Below the pieces are notes generated by a model that saw nothing but the letters and a program-made list of their open reading frames with translations, had not been told where the DNA came from and searched no databases. From NCBI RefSeq assembly GCF_001039005.1, contig NZ_LDWR01000060.1, positions 1-41,968 on the forward strand: a DNA stretch of 41,968 nt, given 5' to 3'. Both the position numbers and the translations under genes were made by a program. Source of the DNA: Burkholderia cepacia (GTDB lineage: Bacteria > Pseudomonadota > Gammaproteobacteria > Burkholderiales > Burkholderiaceae). Of the stretch, positions 23,210-31,422 are shown one piece after another; position 1 is the first letter of the stretch; every line of letters starts with the position of its first letter.

Positions 23210-24400
23210 CTAGGTCGAGGGTCCGCCGCTCATCACCTTCAGCAGCGCGGCCTTTTCCGCCGTCGCCGCATCGAGCAGCGCAAAACCCGTGATGCGCCCC
23301 GACTCGGGATCCGAGCAGAGCGCGCGCGTCGCGCGCGGCACATCGCCGACCCCGATCTCGGTGGTCCAGCGGCCGCCGTCGTCCGCCGTCACGACGACGG
23401 CTGGAATGGCCGGCGTCTTCACCACGACCGGCATCACCGGAAAATCCACCCGTGCCGGCGTACCCCGCAAGCACTGCGCCAAGGCGCGCGCCGCATGCAT
23501 GATGGGCAGCACGTAAGGCCGCACGCGCCCGTCGATCGCCGCGCAGTCGCCCAGCGCGAAGATGTCCGGCGCGCTGGTGCGACACCACGCGTCGGTCACG
23601 ATCCCGTCCGCGACATCGAGCGCCGCCTCTCGCGCGAGCGCGGTTCGCGGCACGAGCCCGATCGCCGAGATCACGAGGTCCGCGTCGAGGCTCGCGCCAT
23701 CCGTCAGCGCAAGCCGGTATCCGCGCACGAGACGGGCGATCGAGCGCACGCCCGCGCCAAGCCGAAGCTGTACGCCCGCGTCGCGCAGCCCATGCGCGAA
23801 CACCTGTCCGGCCTCCGGCGGCAGCAGCCGCGACAGCGGCGCGTCAGCGGGATCGATCACGGTGACCGTCAGCCCCGCCGCGACCAGATCGTTCGCGAAT
23901 TCGCAACCGATGAGACCCGCGCCGAGGATCGCGACCGAGCGACAGTCGCGCAGCGCGCCGCGAAGCCGCGCGTAGTCGGCCAGATCGTTGACCGACAGCA
24001 CGTCGGCCACGCCATCGCCTTCGCAGGGCACGCGCCGCGCATCCGCGCCGGTGGCGAGGACCAGCGCGCGATAGCGCAGCACCCGCGCGTCGTCGAGCAC
24101 GATCTCATGTGTGTCCACGCGAATCCGCCGCACCGCGCACTGCGTCCAGATGGACGCGTGCAGTTGATCCGCCATCGTCGCCGCATCGGACATCGCAAGC
24201 TGCTCGGGTGTCTTGCGCTGCGCGAGCGCGTTCGACAGCGCCGGCTTCGAATAGAAGCTGCCGTCGTCCCGGCTGATCATCACGAGCGGCGTCTCGCCGT
24301 CGAGCTTGCGCCACTCGCGCGCCACGGTGTAACCCGCGAGGCCCGTGCCGACGATGACGACGGGATCGCGCCGGTTATTCGACGTTTCAAGTGTGCTCAT
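23210..24400 (-). CDS. FAD-dependent rubredoxin reductase
   Basis: A 396-residue pyridine nucleotide-disulfide oxidoreductase of the AlkT/rubredoxin reductase type. FAD is bound at VVIVGTGLAGYTVAREW (N-terminus), NAD(P)H at SVAILGAGLIGCEFANDL (about 155-172), and the second FAD contact is DIFALGDCAAIDG. There is no redox-active CxxxxC pair, as expected for a ferredoxin/rubredoxin reductase. Its ATG overlaps the rubredoxin stop by four bases, which fixes its partner. It would move electrons from NAD(P)H to rubredoxin and then to the oxygenase at 24588. Confidence 0.92.
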   Translation of the reverse strand: MSTLETSNNRRDPVVIVGTGLAGYTVAREWRKLDGETPLVMISRDDGSFYSKPALSNALAQRKTPEQLAMSDAATMADQLHASIWTQCAVRRIRVDTHEIVLDDARVLRYRALVLATGADARRVPCEGDGVADVLSVNDLADYARLRGALRDCRSVAILGAGLIGCEFANDLVAAGLTVTVIDPADAPLSRLLPPEAGQVFAHGLRDAGVQLRLGAGVRSIARLVRGYRLALTDGASLDADLVISAIGLVPRTALAREAALDVADGIVTDAWCRTSAPDIFALGDCAAIDGRVRPYVLPIMHAARALAQCLRGTPARVDFPVMPVVVKTPAIPAVVVTADDGGRWTTEIGVGDVPRATRALCSDPESGRITGFALLDAATAEKAALLKVMSGGPST

Positions 24401-24567
24401 GCGGCCACCACCTGCATGTCGAAATCGTGCTTGCCGGTCGCGCAGTCCGGACACATCCAGTCGTCGGGCACGTCTTCCCAGCGCGTGCCGGCCGCGATCC
24501 CGTGCTGCGGCAAACCCTCGGCCTCGTCGTATCGAAACCCGCAGATCACGCATTCCCAGATCTTCAT
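24397..24567 (-). CDS. rubredoxin
   Basis: A 56-residue rubredoxin with both iron knuckles, CVIC (Cys6, Cys9) and CPDC (Cys39, Cys42), and the usual W4 and DDW aromatic core (GTRWEDVPDDWMCPDC). It lies between the Rieske oxygenase and the reductase genes, with a four-base overlap to the reductase. ATG 24567 follows GGGAGAACACG. One-electron carrier in the cytoplasm. Confidence 0.95.
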   Translation of the reverse strand: MKIWECVICGFRYDEAEGLPQHGIAAGTRWEDVPDDWMCPDCATGKHDFDMQVVAA

Positions 24568-24587
24568 CGTGTTCTCCCGTGCAGCGA

Positions 24588-25643
24588 TCAGCGTGCGTAA
24601 GACTGGCCGAGCCCCAACTCGCCGAGCGCACGCCGGTAGGCACCCGACGAGCGATCGGCCAGGATCGGCGCTTCCTGCGAACGATCGATCGGCAGATCCT
24701 CGGGACATTGCTGCTCGACGATCTCGCGATCCTCCTCGAACACCTGGCGATTGAATTCGTACACGTCGTCGAGCGGCAGGTCGTGATCGAAGTTGCGCAC
24801 GATCGGCACGAACAGGCGCGTCAGTCGCGCGGACACGGGGCTGGCCGCGTTCAGGATCGCGAGCCGGCCGCCTTCCGGAAAATGCACGGTAAGGCGCGCG
24901 AAGAACGGCACATCGACCTCGAACACGCGCCGCCACAGAAACCCGTCGGGCGCGCGATGCTGCATCGACTTCGGAAAGTTGCTGACCGTGCTGACGTATT
25001 CGGCCCGCAACCCGTTCTCGCGCCGCTCCACCGAGTATTGCGGCACGACCGGATTGCGCCGGTCGGCAAAGCTGTCGTGATGAATCCACGCGAAGTGCGC
25101 GACGTCGATGAACCCTTCCGTCTGCCGGCCGGCCGACGCGCGAATATCGATCGACGGCGGCAGGATCTGCTGGAAGCCCTCCTCGTTCCACGCGGGGAAG
25201 TCGGGCAAAGGCAGTTCCCCGCCGCCCAGCGATACCCATACGAGCCCGTAGGCCTGCTGCGCCGCAAAGGTCGTCAGGCACAGGCGCTCCGGAATCGGGC
25301 CGTCGGGCTGCGACGGAATATGCTCGCACTTGCCGCCGGCCGCGTATTCGAGGCCGTGATACGGGCACACGAGCCGATCGCCGACCACCCAGCCGCGGCT
25401 CAGCGGCGCCCCCCGGTGCGGGCACACGTCGCGCGCGGCGACGATGGTATCGCCGGAGCGGAACAGCACGAGCCGCTCGTCGAGCAGCGTCACGCCGAGC
25501 GGGCGTTCGCGCACGTCGCTCGCGAACGCGACCGGATGCCAGTAGCGGCTCAGTATTTCCCAATCGCGCACGTCGAACGTGCAGTTGCGGGGCGGGACGG
25601 GCGAGCGTGACCGAGTCAACGGCACGACCTGGGTATGCGTCAT
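24588..25643 (-). CDS. Rieske non-heme iron oxygenase (VanA/PaO-like single subunit)
   Basis: A 351-residue oxygenase. The Rieske motifs are CPHRG (Cys74, His76) and CPYHGL (Cys93, His96), 16 residues apart. The mononuclear iron site is EGFIDVAHFAWIHHDSF, giving Asp180, His183 and His188. A single subunit without a beta partner and this motif spacing match the vanillate demethylase/pheophorbide-oxygenase-like group, which O- or N-demethylates or hydroxylates small substrates. VanA-type enzymes normally use a VanB reductase; here rubredoxin and rubredoxin reductase genes follow within 21 and 0 bases, so they are probably its electron chain. ATG 25643 has AGGAG upstream. The substrate cannot be read from the sequence. 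Confidence 0.9.
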   Translation of the reverse strand: MTHTQVVPLTRSRSPVPPRNCTFDVRDWEILSRYWHPVAFASDVRERPLGVTLLDERLVLFRSGDTIVAARDVCPHRGAPLSRGWVVGDRLVCPYHGLEYAAGGKCEHIPSQPDGPIPERLCLTTFAAQQAYGLVWVSLGGGELPLPDFPAWNEEGFQQILPPSIDIRASAGRQTEGFIDVAHFAWIHHDSFADRRNPVVPQYSVERRENGLRAEYVSTVSNFPKSMQHRAPDGFLWRRVFEVDVPFFARLTVHFPEGGRLAILNAASPVSARLTRLFVPIVRNFDHDLPLDDVYEFNRQVFEEDREIVEQQCPEDLPIDRSQEAPILADRSSGAYRRALGELGLGQSYAR

Positions 25644-25907
25644 TCGTGTCTCCTGGCATGAGTGGCTGTCAACGCGGTGACCGTCGAAGGTCATTGCATA
25701 GCCGCGCGGAACCCACGATATAGAACGCGTTGCCGTGCTCCCATCGCCGGACCGCCATGTAGTCCATGTCGACGCCGGCATGGACGCGCACCGCACGCGC
25801 GTGCCGCATCGGCTTCCCGCGCCCGCGATCCTGCATTACCATCGTGCGTCCACCGCGCCTGCCCGCCTCCGGCAAGCGAGCCCAGCCACCTCCCCGCTCC
25901 CGCACCC

Positions 25908-26645
25908 ATGCTCGCTCTCGTCATCCTCGCCGGCCTCTGGGCCGGCCTGCAGAACACCCTCGCCGGCGGCGGCTCGTTCGTCACGCTGCCCGCGCTGATC
26001 GTGTCGGGCATGTCGCCGCTCGCGGCGAACATCACGTCGACGGTCGCGCTGTTTCCCGCACAGGTCACCACCGGCTGGGCGAGCCGGAACATGGTGCGCG
26101 GCGTGGGCAAGCTGTCGTTTCGCGCGATGTTCGCGATCAGCGTCGTCGGCGGCGCCCTTGGCGGGTTGCTGCTGCTGAAGACGCCTTCGTCGATCTTCTC
26201 GCACCTCGTGCCGTGGCTCGTGCTGTTCGCGACGATCGTGTTCGCATGGGGCAGCTTTTTCCGCAAGCCGCGCGAAGGCACGGCTCACCTCGGCGCCGTC
26301 CCCGCCGCGATCTCGCAGTTCATGATCGCGATCTACGGCGGCTACTTCGGCGGCGGGCTCGGCTTCCTGATGATGGCCACGTTGACGATGGCCGGCCTGT
26401 CGCCGCGTCACGCGATGTCGACCAAGAACGCGCTCGCGGGCGTGATGAACGCATCGGCCGTCGTGCTGTTCCTGACCTCACCTCAACTGCACTGGCGCTC
26501 CGCACTCGCGCTCGGCGGCGGCGCGATCGTCGGCGGGCTGCTCGGCACGTGGGCGTTGCAGCGCGTGAACGAACGCATCCTGCGCATCGGGATCGTCTGC
26601 ATCGGCGCGATACTGACCATCGGGTTGTTCGTCAAACCGATCTGA
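25908..26645 (+). CDS. TauE/SafE family (DUF81) membrane permease
   Basis: A 245-residue protein with about seven or eight hydrophobic segments and the two internal TauE repeats: GLQNTLAGGGSFVTLPALIVSG with the conserved GGGG-like core in the first half, and YGGYFGGGLGFLMMATL in the second. Members export or import sulfonates, sulfite or related anions. The ATG at 25908 fits the first repeat. It is divergent from the Rieske/rubredoxin operon across about 260 bases, so a link (sulfonated substrate) is possible but unproven. Confidence 0.85.
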   Translation: MLALVILAGLWAGLQNTLAGGGSFVTLPALIVSGMSPLAANITSTVALFPAQVTTGWASRNMVRGVGKLSFRAMFAISVVGGALGGLLLLKTPSSIFSHLVPWLVLFATIVFAWGSFFRKPREGTAHLGAVPAAISQFMIAIYGGYFGGGLGFLMMATLTMAGLSPRHAMSTKNALAGVMNASAVVLFLTSPQLHWRSALALGGGAIVGGLLGTWALQRVNERILRIGIVCIGAILTIGLFVKPI

Positions 26646-26724
26646 CGCACGCTCGCCGCTGCCGCCATCACGGCAATGCAGCGGCAATTGATGAGCAAAC
26701 CGCAAGACGTCTTTCGCATATCTC

Positions 26725-27277
26725 GTTTGCCGGCGCGGCCGTCGCGATGAAGATCGTGCTGTTCGTGTCGTTCATGTCGGTGATGAACTCGTTCCTGTTC
26801 TCGAACTCGCGCATGCTGTTCTCGCTGAGCCAGCGCGGCCATGCGCCCGCGATGTTCGGGCGCACCAACGCGAAGGGCGTGCCGATGAACGCGCTCGTGC
26901 TGTGCCTCGCGATCTGTGTGTCGATCCTCGGCGTGCACTTCGTGAGCGGCGGCGACCTGTTCCTGATGCTCGCGAAGAGCAGCGGCGCGTTCGTGATGAT
27001 CGTGTGGATCTTCATCATCGCCGCGCACTTCGCGATGCGCCGGCAGACGAAGCACGAGCAGCGCGACCCGTCGGCGTTCCGCGCGTGGTTCTATCCGGTG
27101 TCGAACTGGGTCGCGCTGCTGGCGCTGGTCGCCGTGCTCGGATCGCAGGCCTTCAATCCGGATTCGCGATTCCAGTTCTGGTTCACGGTATCGACGGCGC
27201 TCGCGATCGTCGCGTCGTACTTCCTGCGGCGCAGGCAGCCGTCGTTCGGGCAGGCGTCCGGCGCGAAGCTGCGCTGA
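26725..27277 (+). pseudogene. 5'-truncated APC-family amino acid permease (GabP/ProY-like)
   Basis: The frame encodes only the last 180 or so residues of a permease. The start of homology is near SFAGAAVAMKIVLFVSFMSV, followed by FSNSRMLFSLSQRGHAPAMF, a signature in the loop after segment 8 of amino acid/polyamine/organocation transporters, and four hydrophobic segments. Full-length members have about 460 residues and 12 segments; the first two thirds are missing and the preceding DNA is unrelated. An ATG at 26747 could start a 176-residue product, but it cannot be a working carrier. Probably the scar of a deletion. Confidence 0.8.
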
Positions 27278-27305
27278 CCGCCGGACGCCTGCCCGGCGTG
27301 CGCGT

Positions 27306-27884
27306 TCAGCCGAACGGCCGCACGCCGATCAGCGGGCCATGCAGGAACAGCGCGAACGCGGCCCAGACGACGAGCCCGGCCGCGACGGCCGCGATGTCGC
27401 CCGGCAGCGCGCCGGCCGGATAACGAACGCCGTCGCGGCGATCGCGCGTGCGCGACACGACGAAATCGACGAGCGACCATACGAAGAACGCGCCGAACAG
27501 CACGACCGCGTGCACCGTGCCGTTCATCAGCAGGTGCGCGACCGCCCAGACCATCACGCCGGCCAGCATCGGATGCCCGACGAGCGTTTTGATCCGGTTG
27601 CGCGGCACATACGACGCGGCGATCAGCACGAACGCGACCGCGGTCAGCACGCCCGTCAGGTGGCGCACGCCGACGGGCGACACCCACAGCTGCGTCGCGC
27701 TCTCGCGCGCGATCCCGTAGCCGCGGACGATCAGCACGAAGCCGACGATCGACGCGATCGCATAACCGGCCTTCCAGCCTTTCTCGCCGATTCGCGCGAT
27801 CATCGCGGAACGCCAGCCGTCGGCGACGATCCGGATCGAGTGCACACCGAGGAAGATCGCTAAACCGAGAATCAGGACGAGCAT
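27306..27884 (-). CDS. NnrU family membrane protein
   Basis: A 192-residue integral membrane protein with about six hydrophobic segments and the NnrU signatures GVHSIRIVADGWR and GHPMLAGVMVWAVAHLLMNG. NnrU-domain proteins are linked to nitrogen-oxide reduction in some alpha-proteobacteria and, by distant similarity, to isoprenylcysteine methyltransferase-like folds. No denitrification genes are close, so I give no more precise role. Start ATG 27884 matches the first membrane helix (MLVLILGLAIFLG). Confidence 0.85.
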   Translation of the reverse strand: MLVLILGLAIFLGVHSIRIVADGWRSAMIARIGEKGWKAGYAIASIVGFVLIVRGYGIARESATQLWVSPVGVRHLTGVLTAVAFVLIAASYVPRNRIKTLVGHPMLAGVMVWAVAHLLMNGTVHAVVLFGAFFVWSLVDFVVSRTRDRRDGVRYPAGALPGDIAAVAAGLVVWAAFALFLHGPLIGVRPFG

Positions 27885-28153
27885 CGGCTGTCTCCGCTGG
27901 AATGATGAGTGGGGAAGCGTCCCGCGCGGCGTACGATGCGCCGTTCGCGGGGGCCGGCGGCGAGGCCGGCGCGGGTCGTGCCAGGCACCGGCGCAACCCG
28001 CGCCGATCATAAACGCCGGGGCCGCCGTTGTGAAGCATGCCGGATGTGCGGTGCGGCAAGCTTGACGCTTTCGCGCACCCGTCGCGCGGCAATGGGCACG
28101 CCTGAAAGAAAGGAAAGGGAACGTCGCGAGGCGATCGCCTCGCAAGACCGGCG

Positions 28154-28735
28154 CTATGCCGGTTTGCGCTTGGCCGGGGGTTTCGATGCCGGTTTCCGCG
28201 AAGGTTTCGACGCCGCTACCGCTATCGCTTTCGGCTCCGGCGCCGGTTTTGGCGCAAGCTTAGGCGTGGATTTCGCTGCCGCCGTGGATGCCCTCTTCGG
28301 CTCCGGTTTCACCGAACGCTTCGATGTGGATTTCGGCGCCGCCGCGGATCCCGTCGCCGACACCGGCTTACGGGCGGCCCTCGCCTTGCGCTTCGGCGGC
28401 CCCGCCAGCAGCGCCGCGCGATACGCGCTGCGGCACCAGTCGAACAGCGCGCCCGCATCCTCGAGCACGTCGGCCGGCGTTTCGTAGTAGCCCTCGAGCG
28501 CTACGGTACGCGTCGGCCTTGCGTACGAGAACGGCCCCATGCCCGCCGCGACAAACGCCGGACGATTCACGTCGTCTACACGCAGGAACAGCGACCCGCG
28601 CGACATGAAGCCGAACATCACGCCATCGAGCCGCATCGCCGCCCCGCTGAAGAACCGTGCGACCTCGACCATGCCGAGCGGAGCAAGCTGGTACGCAATC
28701 TCCTCGCCGTGCGCCTTCTCCGACTGCCAGCTCAC
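28154..28735 (-). CDS. TfoX N-terminal-domain protein with a long basic Ala/Lys/Pro tail
   Basis: A 193-residue protein. Residues 1-105 are a TfoX N-terminal domain (AYQLAPLG..EVARFFSGAAMRLDGVMFGF, LFLRVDD, FSYARP, YYETPADVLED), related to the Sxy/TfoX competence regulator. From about 110 the sequence turns into a low-complexity Lys/Ala/Pro/Ser tail (KRKARAARKP, KSTSKRSVKP, KPPAKRKPA) like the histone H1-like C-termini of AlgP or BpH. The tail should bind nucleic acid non-specifically. The GTG start at 28735 gives a 4-base overlap with the upstream dehydrogenase stop; an ATG at 28762 would overlap more. The fusion-like tail is the odd feature. Confidence 0.8.
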   Translation of the reverse strand: MSWQSEKAHGEEIAYQLAPLGMVEVARFFSGAAMRLDGVMFGFMSRGSLFLRVDDVNRPAFVAAGMGPFSYARPTRTVALEGYYETPADVLEDAGALFDWCRSAYRAALLAGPPKRKARAARKPVSATGSAAAPKSTSKRSVKPEPKRASTAAAKSTPKLAPKPAPEPKAIAVAASKPSRKPASKPPAKRKPA

Positions 28736-29841
28736 GCGGAAGCCTCGCAGCGCTGCGTCCATGCATCGAGTTCGGCATCGTCAAAGCCGACGGCCGCCGC
28801 GCTCTCGCGAATCTGCCGCCACGTCGCGCGATCGACCGGAATGCCGCCGGCGCCGCGCGCGGCGCGGCTCGCTTCCTCCGGCTCGCCGGGCACCTGCACC
28901 GGCGCATCGCCGGCCTGCGGCGACGCCTTCGCCCATGCGACGAACGCATCGGCCTCGCGCTCGGCGTCGGCCGCGTCGAACGCGTTCGGATCGATCAGCA
29001 CCGACAACATCCCGTTGACGATCGCGCTCGTCTTCTGCAGCGTGTCGCCATAGGTCGTATGCCCGCCGACGAGCGCGCCGCCGAAGATCTCGCACATCGC
29101 GGCCAGCGCATACCCCTTGTGCAGCCCGAACGGCAGCAGCGCGCCGAACGGCTGCTCGTGCATCACCGCCGGATCGTCGGTCGGCTGGCCGAGATGGTCG
29201 ATCAGCGACCCGGCCGGCACGCGCTTGCCCTGGTTGTACGCGACGCGCGTCTTGCCGTACGCGATCGCGCTCGTCGCGAAATCGAGCAGCAGCGGCGGCT
29301 TGCCCGCACGCGGATACGCGGCGCAGAACGGGTTCGTGCCGAAGCGCGGATCGGTGCCGTGCAGCGGCGCGACCAGCAGGTCGCCCGGCACGTTGACGAA
29401 ATGGAACGACACGAGCCCCGAGCGCGCGCACTGCTCGGCCCAGTGCCCGATGCGGCCAAGATGATGCACGTCGCGCAGCCCGATCGCGCAGATGCCCATG
29501 CGCCGCGCGCGCTCGATCCCTTCGACCATCGCCTCGAACGCGATCACCTGGCCGAAGCCGCGCCCGCCGTCGATCGTCAGCACCGCGCCGCCGTCGCGGA
29601 CGATCGACGCGTGCCCGTTCAGCTGCAACTGCCCTTCCCGCCACGATGCGACGTAGTTCGGGATCATCCCGATCCCGTGCGAATCGTGGCCCGCGAGATT
29701 CGCGCCGACCAAGTGATCGGCAACGAGCCGCGCCTCGCGCTCGCTGCTGCCGGCCCGTTCCCAGAGTGCCGCGACGAACGCATGCAGCGGTTCGGCGCGC
29801 ATGCGCAGCGGTTCGGTGTCGGGCGTCGGCAGTGCGGTCAT
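28732..29841 (-). CDS. malate/L-lactate dehydrogenase family (YbiC-like) oxidoreductase
   Basis: A 369-residue NAD(P)-dependent 2-hydroxyacid/ureidoglycolate-type dehydrogenase. The family block HDSHGIGMIPNYV (about 52-64) is near the N-terminus, followed by GFGQVIAFEAM and HHLGRIGHWAEQCA with the catalytic His, DFATSAIAYGK and HKGYALAAMCEIF. It is closest to E. coli YbiC (hydroxycarboxylate dehydrogenase B) in motifs. ATG 29841 has GGAG upstream. It overlaps the TfoX-like gene by four bases and lies 45 bases after the M20 peptidase gene, so the three probably form an operon. Confidence 0.9.
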   Translation of the reverse strand: MTALPTPDTEPLRMRAEPLHAFVAALWERAGSSEREARLVADHLVGANLAGHDSHGIGMIPNYVASWREGQLQLNGHASIVRDGGAVLTIDGGRGFGQVIAFEAMVEGIERARRMGICAIGLRDVHHLGRIGHWAEQCARSGLVSFHFVNVPGDLLVAPLHGTDPRFGTNPFCAAYPRAGKPPLLLDFATSAIAYGKTRVAYNQGKRVPAGSLIDHLGQPTDDPAVMHEQPFGALLPFGLHKGYALAAMCEIFGGALVGGHTTYGDTLQKTSAIVNGMLSVLIDPNAFDAADAEREADAFVAWAKASPQAGDAPVQVPGEPEEASRAARGAGGIPVDRATWRQIRESAAAVGFDDAELDAWTQRCEASA

Positions 29842-29886
29842 CGGCAGGACTCCATCAGGTCGAATTGGGTCGGACAGTCGCGACGA

Positions 29887-31341
29887 TCAGCGTGCGGACG
29901 CGATCACGTCGGCAACCGCGGCCGTCAGCTTCTTCGCGTACGGCACGTGCAGGAACTCGTTCGGGCCGTGCGCGTTCGACTTCGGCCCGAGCACGCCGCA
30001 CACCATGAACTGCGCAGACGGGAAGCCTGCCTGCAGCACGTTCATCAGCGGGATCGTGCCGCCGAGGCCCATGTACGCGCAGTCCGCGCCGAAGTGGCGG
30101 CGCGACGCGGCGTCGAGCGACGACGCGAGCCAAGGCGCGAGATCGGGTGCCGCCCAGCCGGTCGCGGCGCCCGCGTCGGGCTTGAACGTGACCTTCGCGT
30201 TGTACGGCGGATCGAGTTCGAGCAGTTTCTTCAGCTGCTGCACGGCCTGCGCGGCGTCGACGAGCGGCGGCAGGCGCAGCGACAGCTTGAACGCGGTGCG
30301 CGGACGCAGCACGTTGCCCGCATCGGCAAGCGCCGGCATGCCGGCCGCGCCCGTCACCGACAGCGACGGACGCCACGTCGAATTCAGCAGCGCCTCGCGC
30401 GGATCGGTCGTGGTCGGCAGCACGGGCTTGCCGTCCGCGCCGCACGCCCACGGCAGCCCCTTCCACACCGCGTCGCCGAGGATCGCGGCGGCCGCGTCGG
30501 CTTCGCGCACGCGGCTCGACGGAATCTCGCAATGGAACACGCCCGGCAGCAGGTTGCCGTTCTTCGCGTCTTCCAGACGCTCGAACAGCTGGCGCATCAC
30601 GCGGAAGCTCGACGGCGCGATGCCGCCATAGACACCCGAGTGGATGCCTTCCTCGAGCACCTCGACCTGCAGGTCGCCAGACACGAGCCCGCGCAGCGAC
30701 GTGGTGAGCCACATCTGGTCGTAGTTGCCGGCGCCCGAATCGAGGCACACGACGAGCGACACCTGGCCGAGCCGGTCACGCAGCGCGTCGACGTACGGCA
30801 GCAGGTCGTAGCTGCCCGATTCCTCGCAAGTCTCGATCAGGCCGACGCAGCGCGGCCGCTCGATGCCCTGCTCGTCGAGCGCGCCGAGCGCCGCGAGGCT
30901 CGCGTAGATCGCATAACCGTCGTCCGCGCCGCCGCGGCCGTACAGCTTGCCGTTCTCGAACTTCGGCGTCCACGGGCCGAGGTCCGCGCGCCAGCCGTCG
31001 AATTCGGGCTGCTTGTCGAGGTGGCCGTATAGCAGGATCGTGTCGGTGCTGCCCGAGCGCGTGGCTGGTGATTCGAAGAAGATCACCGGCGTGCGGCCCG
31101 GCAGGCGCACGATCTCGAGCTTCAGGCCCTTCACGGGCTGCCGTTCGGCCCACTGCGCGGCGTCGGTGACGACGCGCTCGAGATAACCGCGCTTCGCCCA
31201 ATCGGGGTCGAACGCGGGACTCTTCGCGGGAATCGCGATGTAGTCGGTCAGTGCGTGGAGGATTTCATCGTTCCACTTGCGCTCGATGAAGGTAACGAGC
31301 TTGTCATGGTCGAGGACGGGGGTAGTGTCAACGGAGGTCAT
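29887..31341 (-). CDS. M20 family metallopeptidase
   Basis: A 484-residue M20/M28-like peptidase. Metal ligands and catalytic residues are in LLYGHLDKQPEFDGW (His107, Asp109), GRGGADDGYA (bridging Asp) and ETCEESGS (catalytic Glu-Glu). A dimerisation domain sits in the middle (VEVLEEGIHSGVYGGIAPSSF), and the end has the metal His in SNAHGPNEFLHVPYAKK. This pattern matches the CNDP/Dug1-like dipeptidases, so it likely cleaves dipeptides or amides in the cytoplasm. ATG 31341 follows CGGAGG-like sequence. Ordinary length and no missing residue. Confidence 0.93.
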   Translation of the reverse strand: MTSVDTTPVLDHDKLVTFIERKWNDEILHALTDYIAIPAKSPAFDPDWAKRGYLERVVTDAAQWAERQPVKGLKLEIVRLPGRTPVIFFESPATRSGSTDTILLYGHLDKQPEFDGWRADLGPWTPKFENGKLYGRGGADDGYAIYASLAALGALDEQGIERPRCVGLIETCEESGSYDLLPYVDALRDRLGQVSLVVCLDSGAGNYDQMWLTTSLRGLVSGDLQVEVLEEGIHSGVYGGIAPSSFRVMRQLFERLEDAKNGNLLPGVFHCEIPSSRVREADAAAAILGDAVWKGLPWACGADGKPVLPTTTDPREALLNSTWRPSLSVTGAAGMPALADAGNVLRPRTAFKLSLRLPPLVDAAQAVQQLKKLLELDPPYNAKVTFKPDAGAATGWAAPDLAPWLASSLDAASRRHFGADCAYMGLGGTIPLMNVLQAGFPSAQFMVCGVLGPKSNAHGPNEFLHVPYAKKLTAAVADVIASAR

Positions 31342-31422
31342 GATGGGGGTGCCTGGATCGGGCTGACGAAAACCCAGATCATACGCCGATGCTTCCGCTC
31401 CGGCGCCCCCTGCCCTGGCCGT

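Noticed and set aside
28157..28390. Tandem repeat array or CRISPR-like repeat
   Set aside because: The repetitive look arises from Lys/Ala/Pro codons of the TfoX-like protein tail, not from regularly spaced identical repeats.
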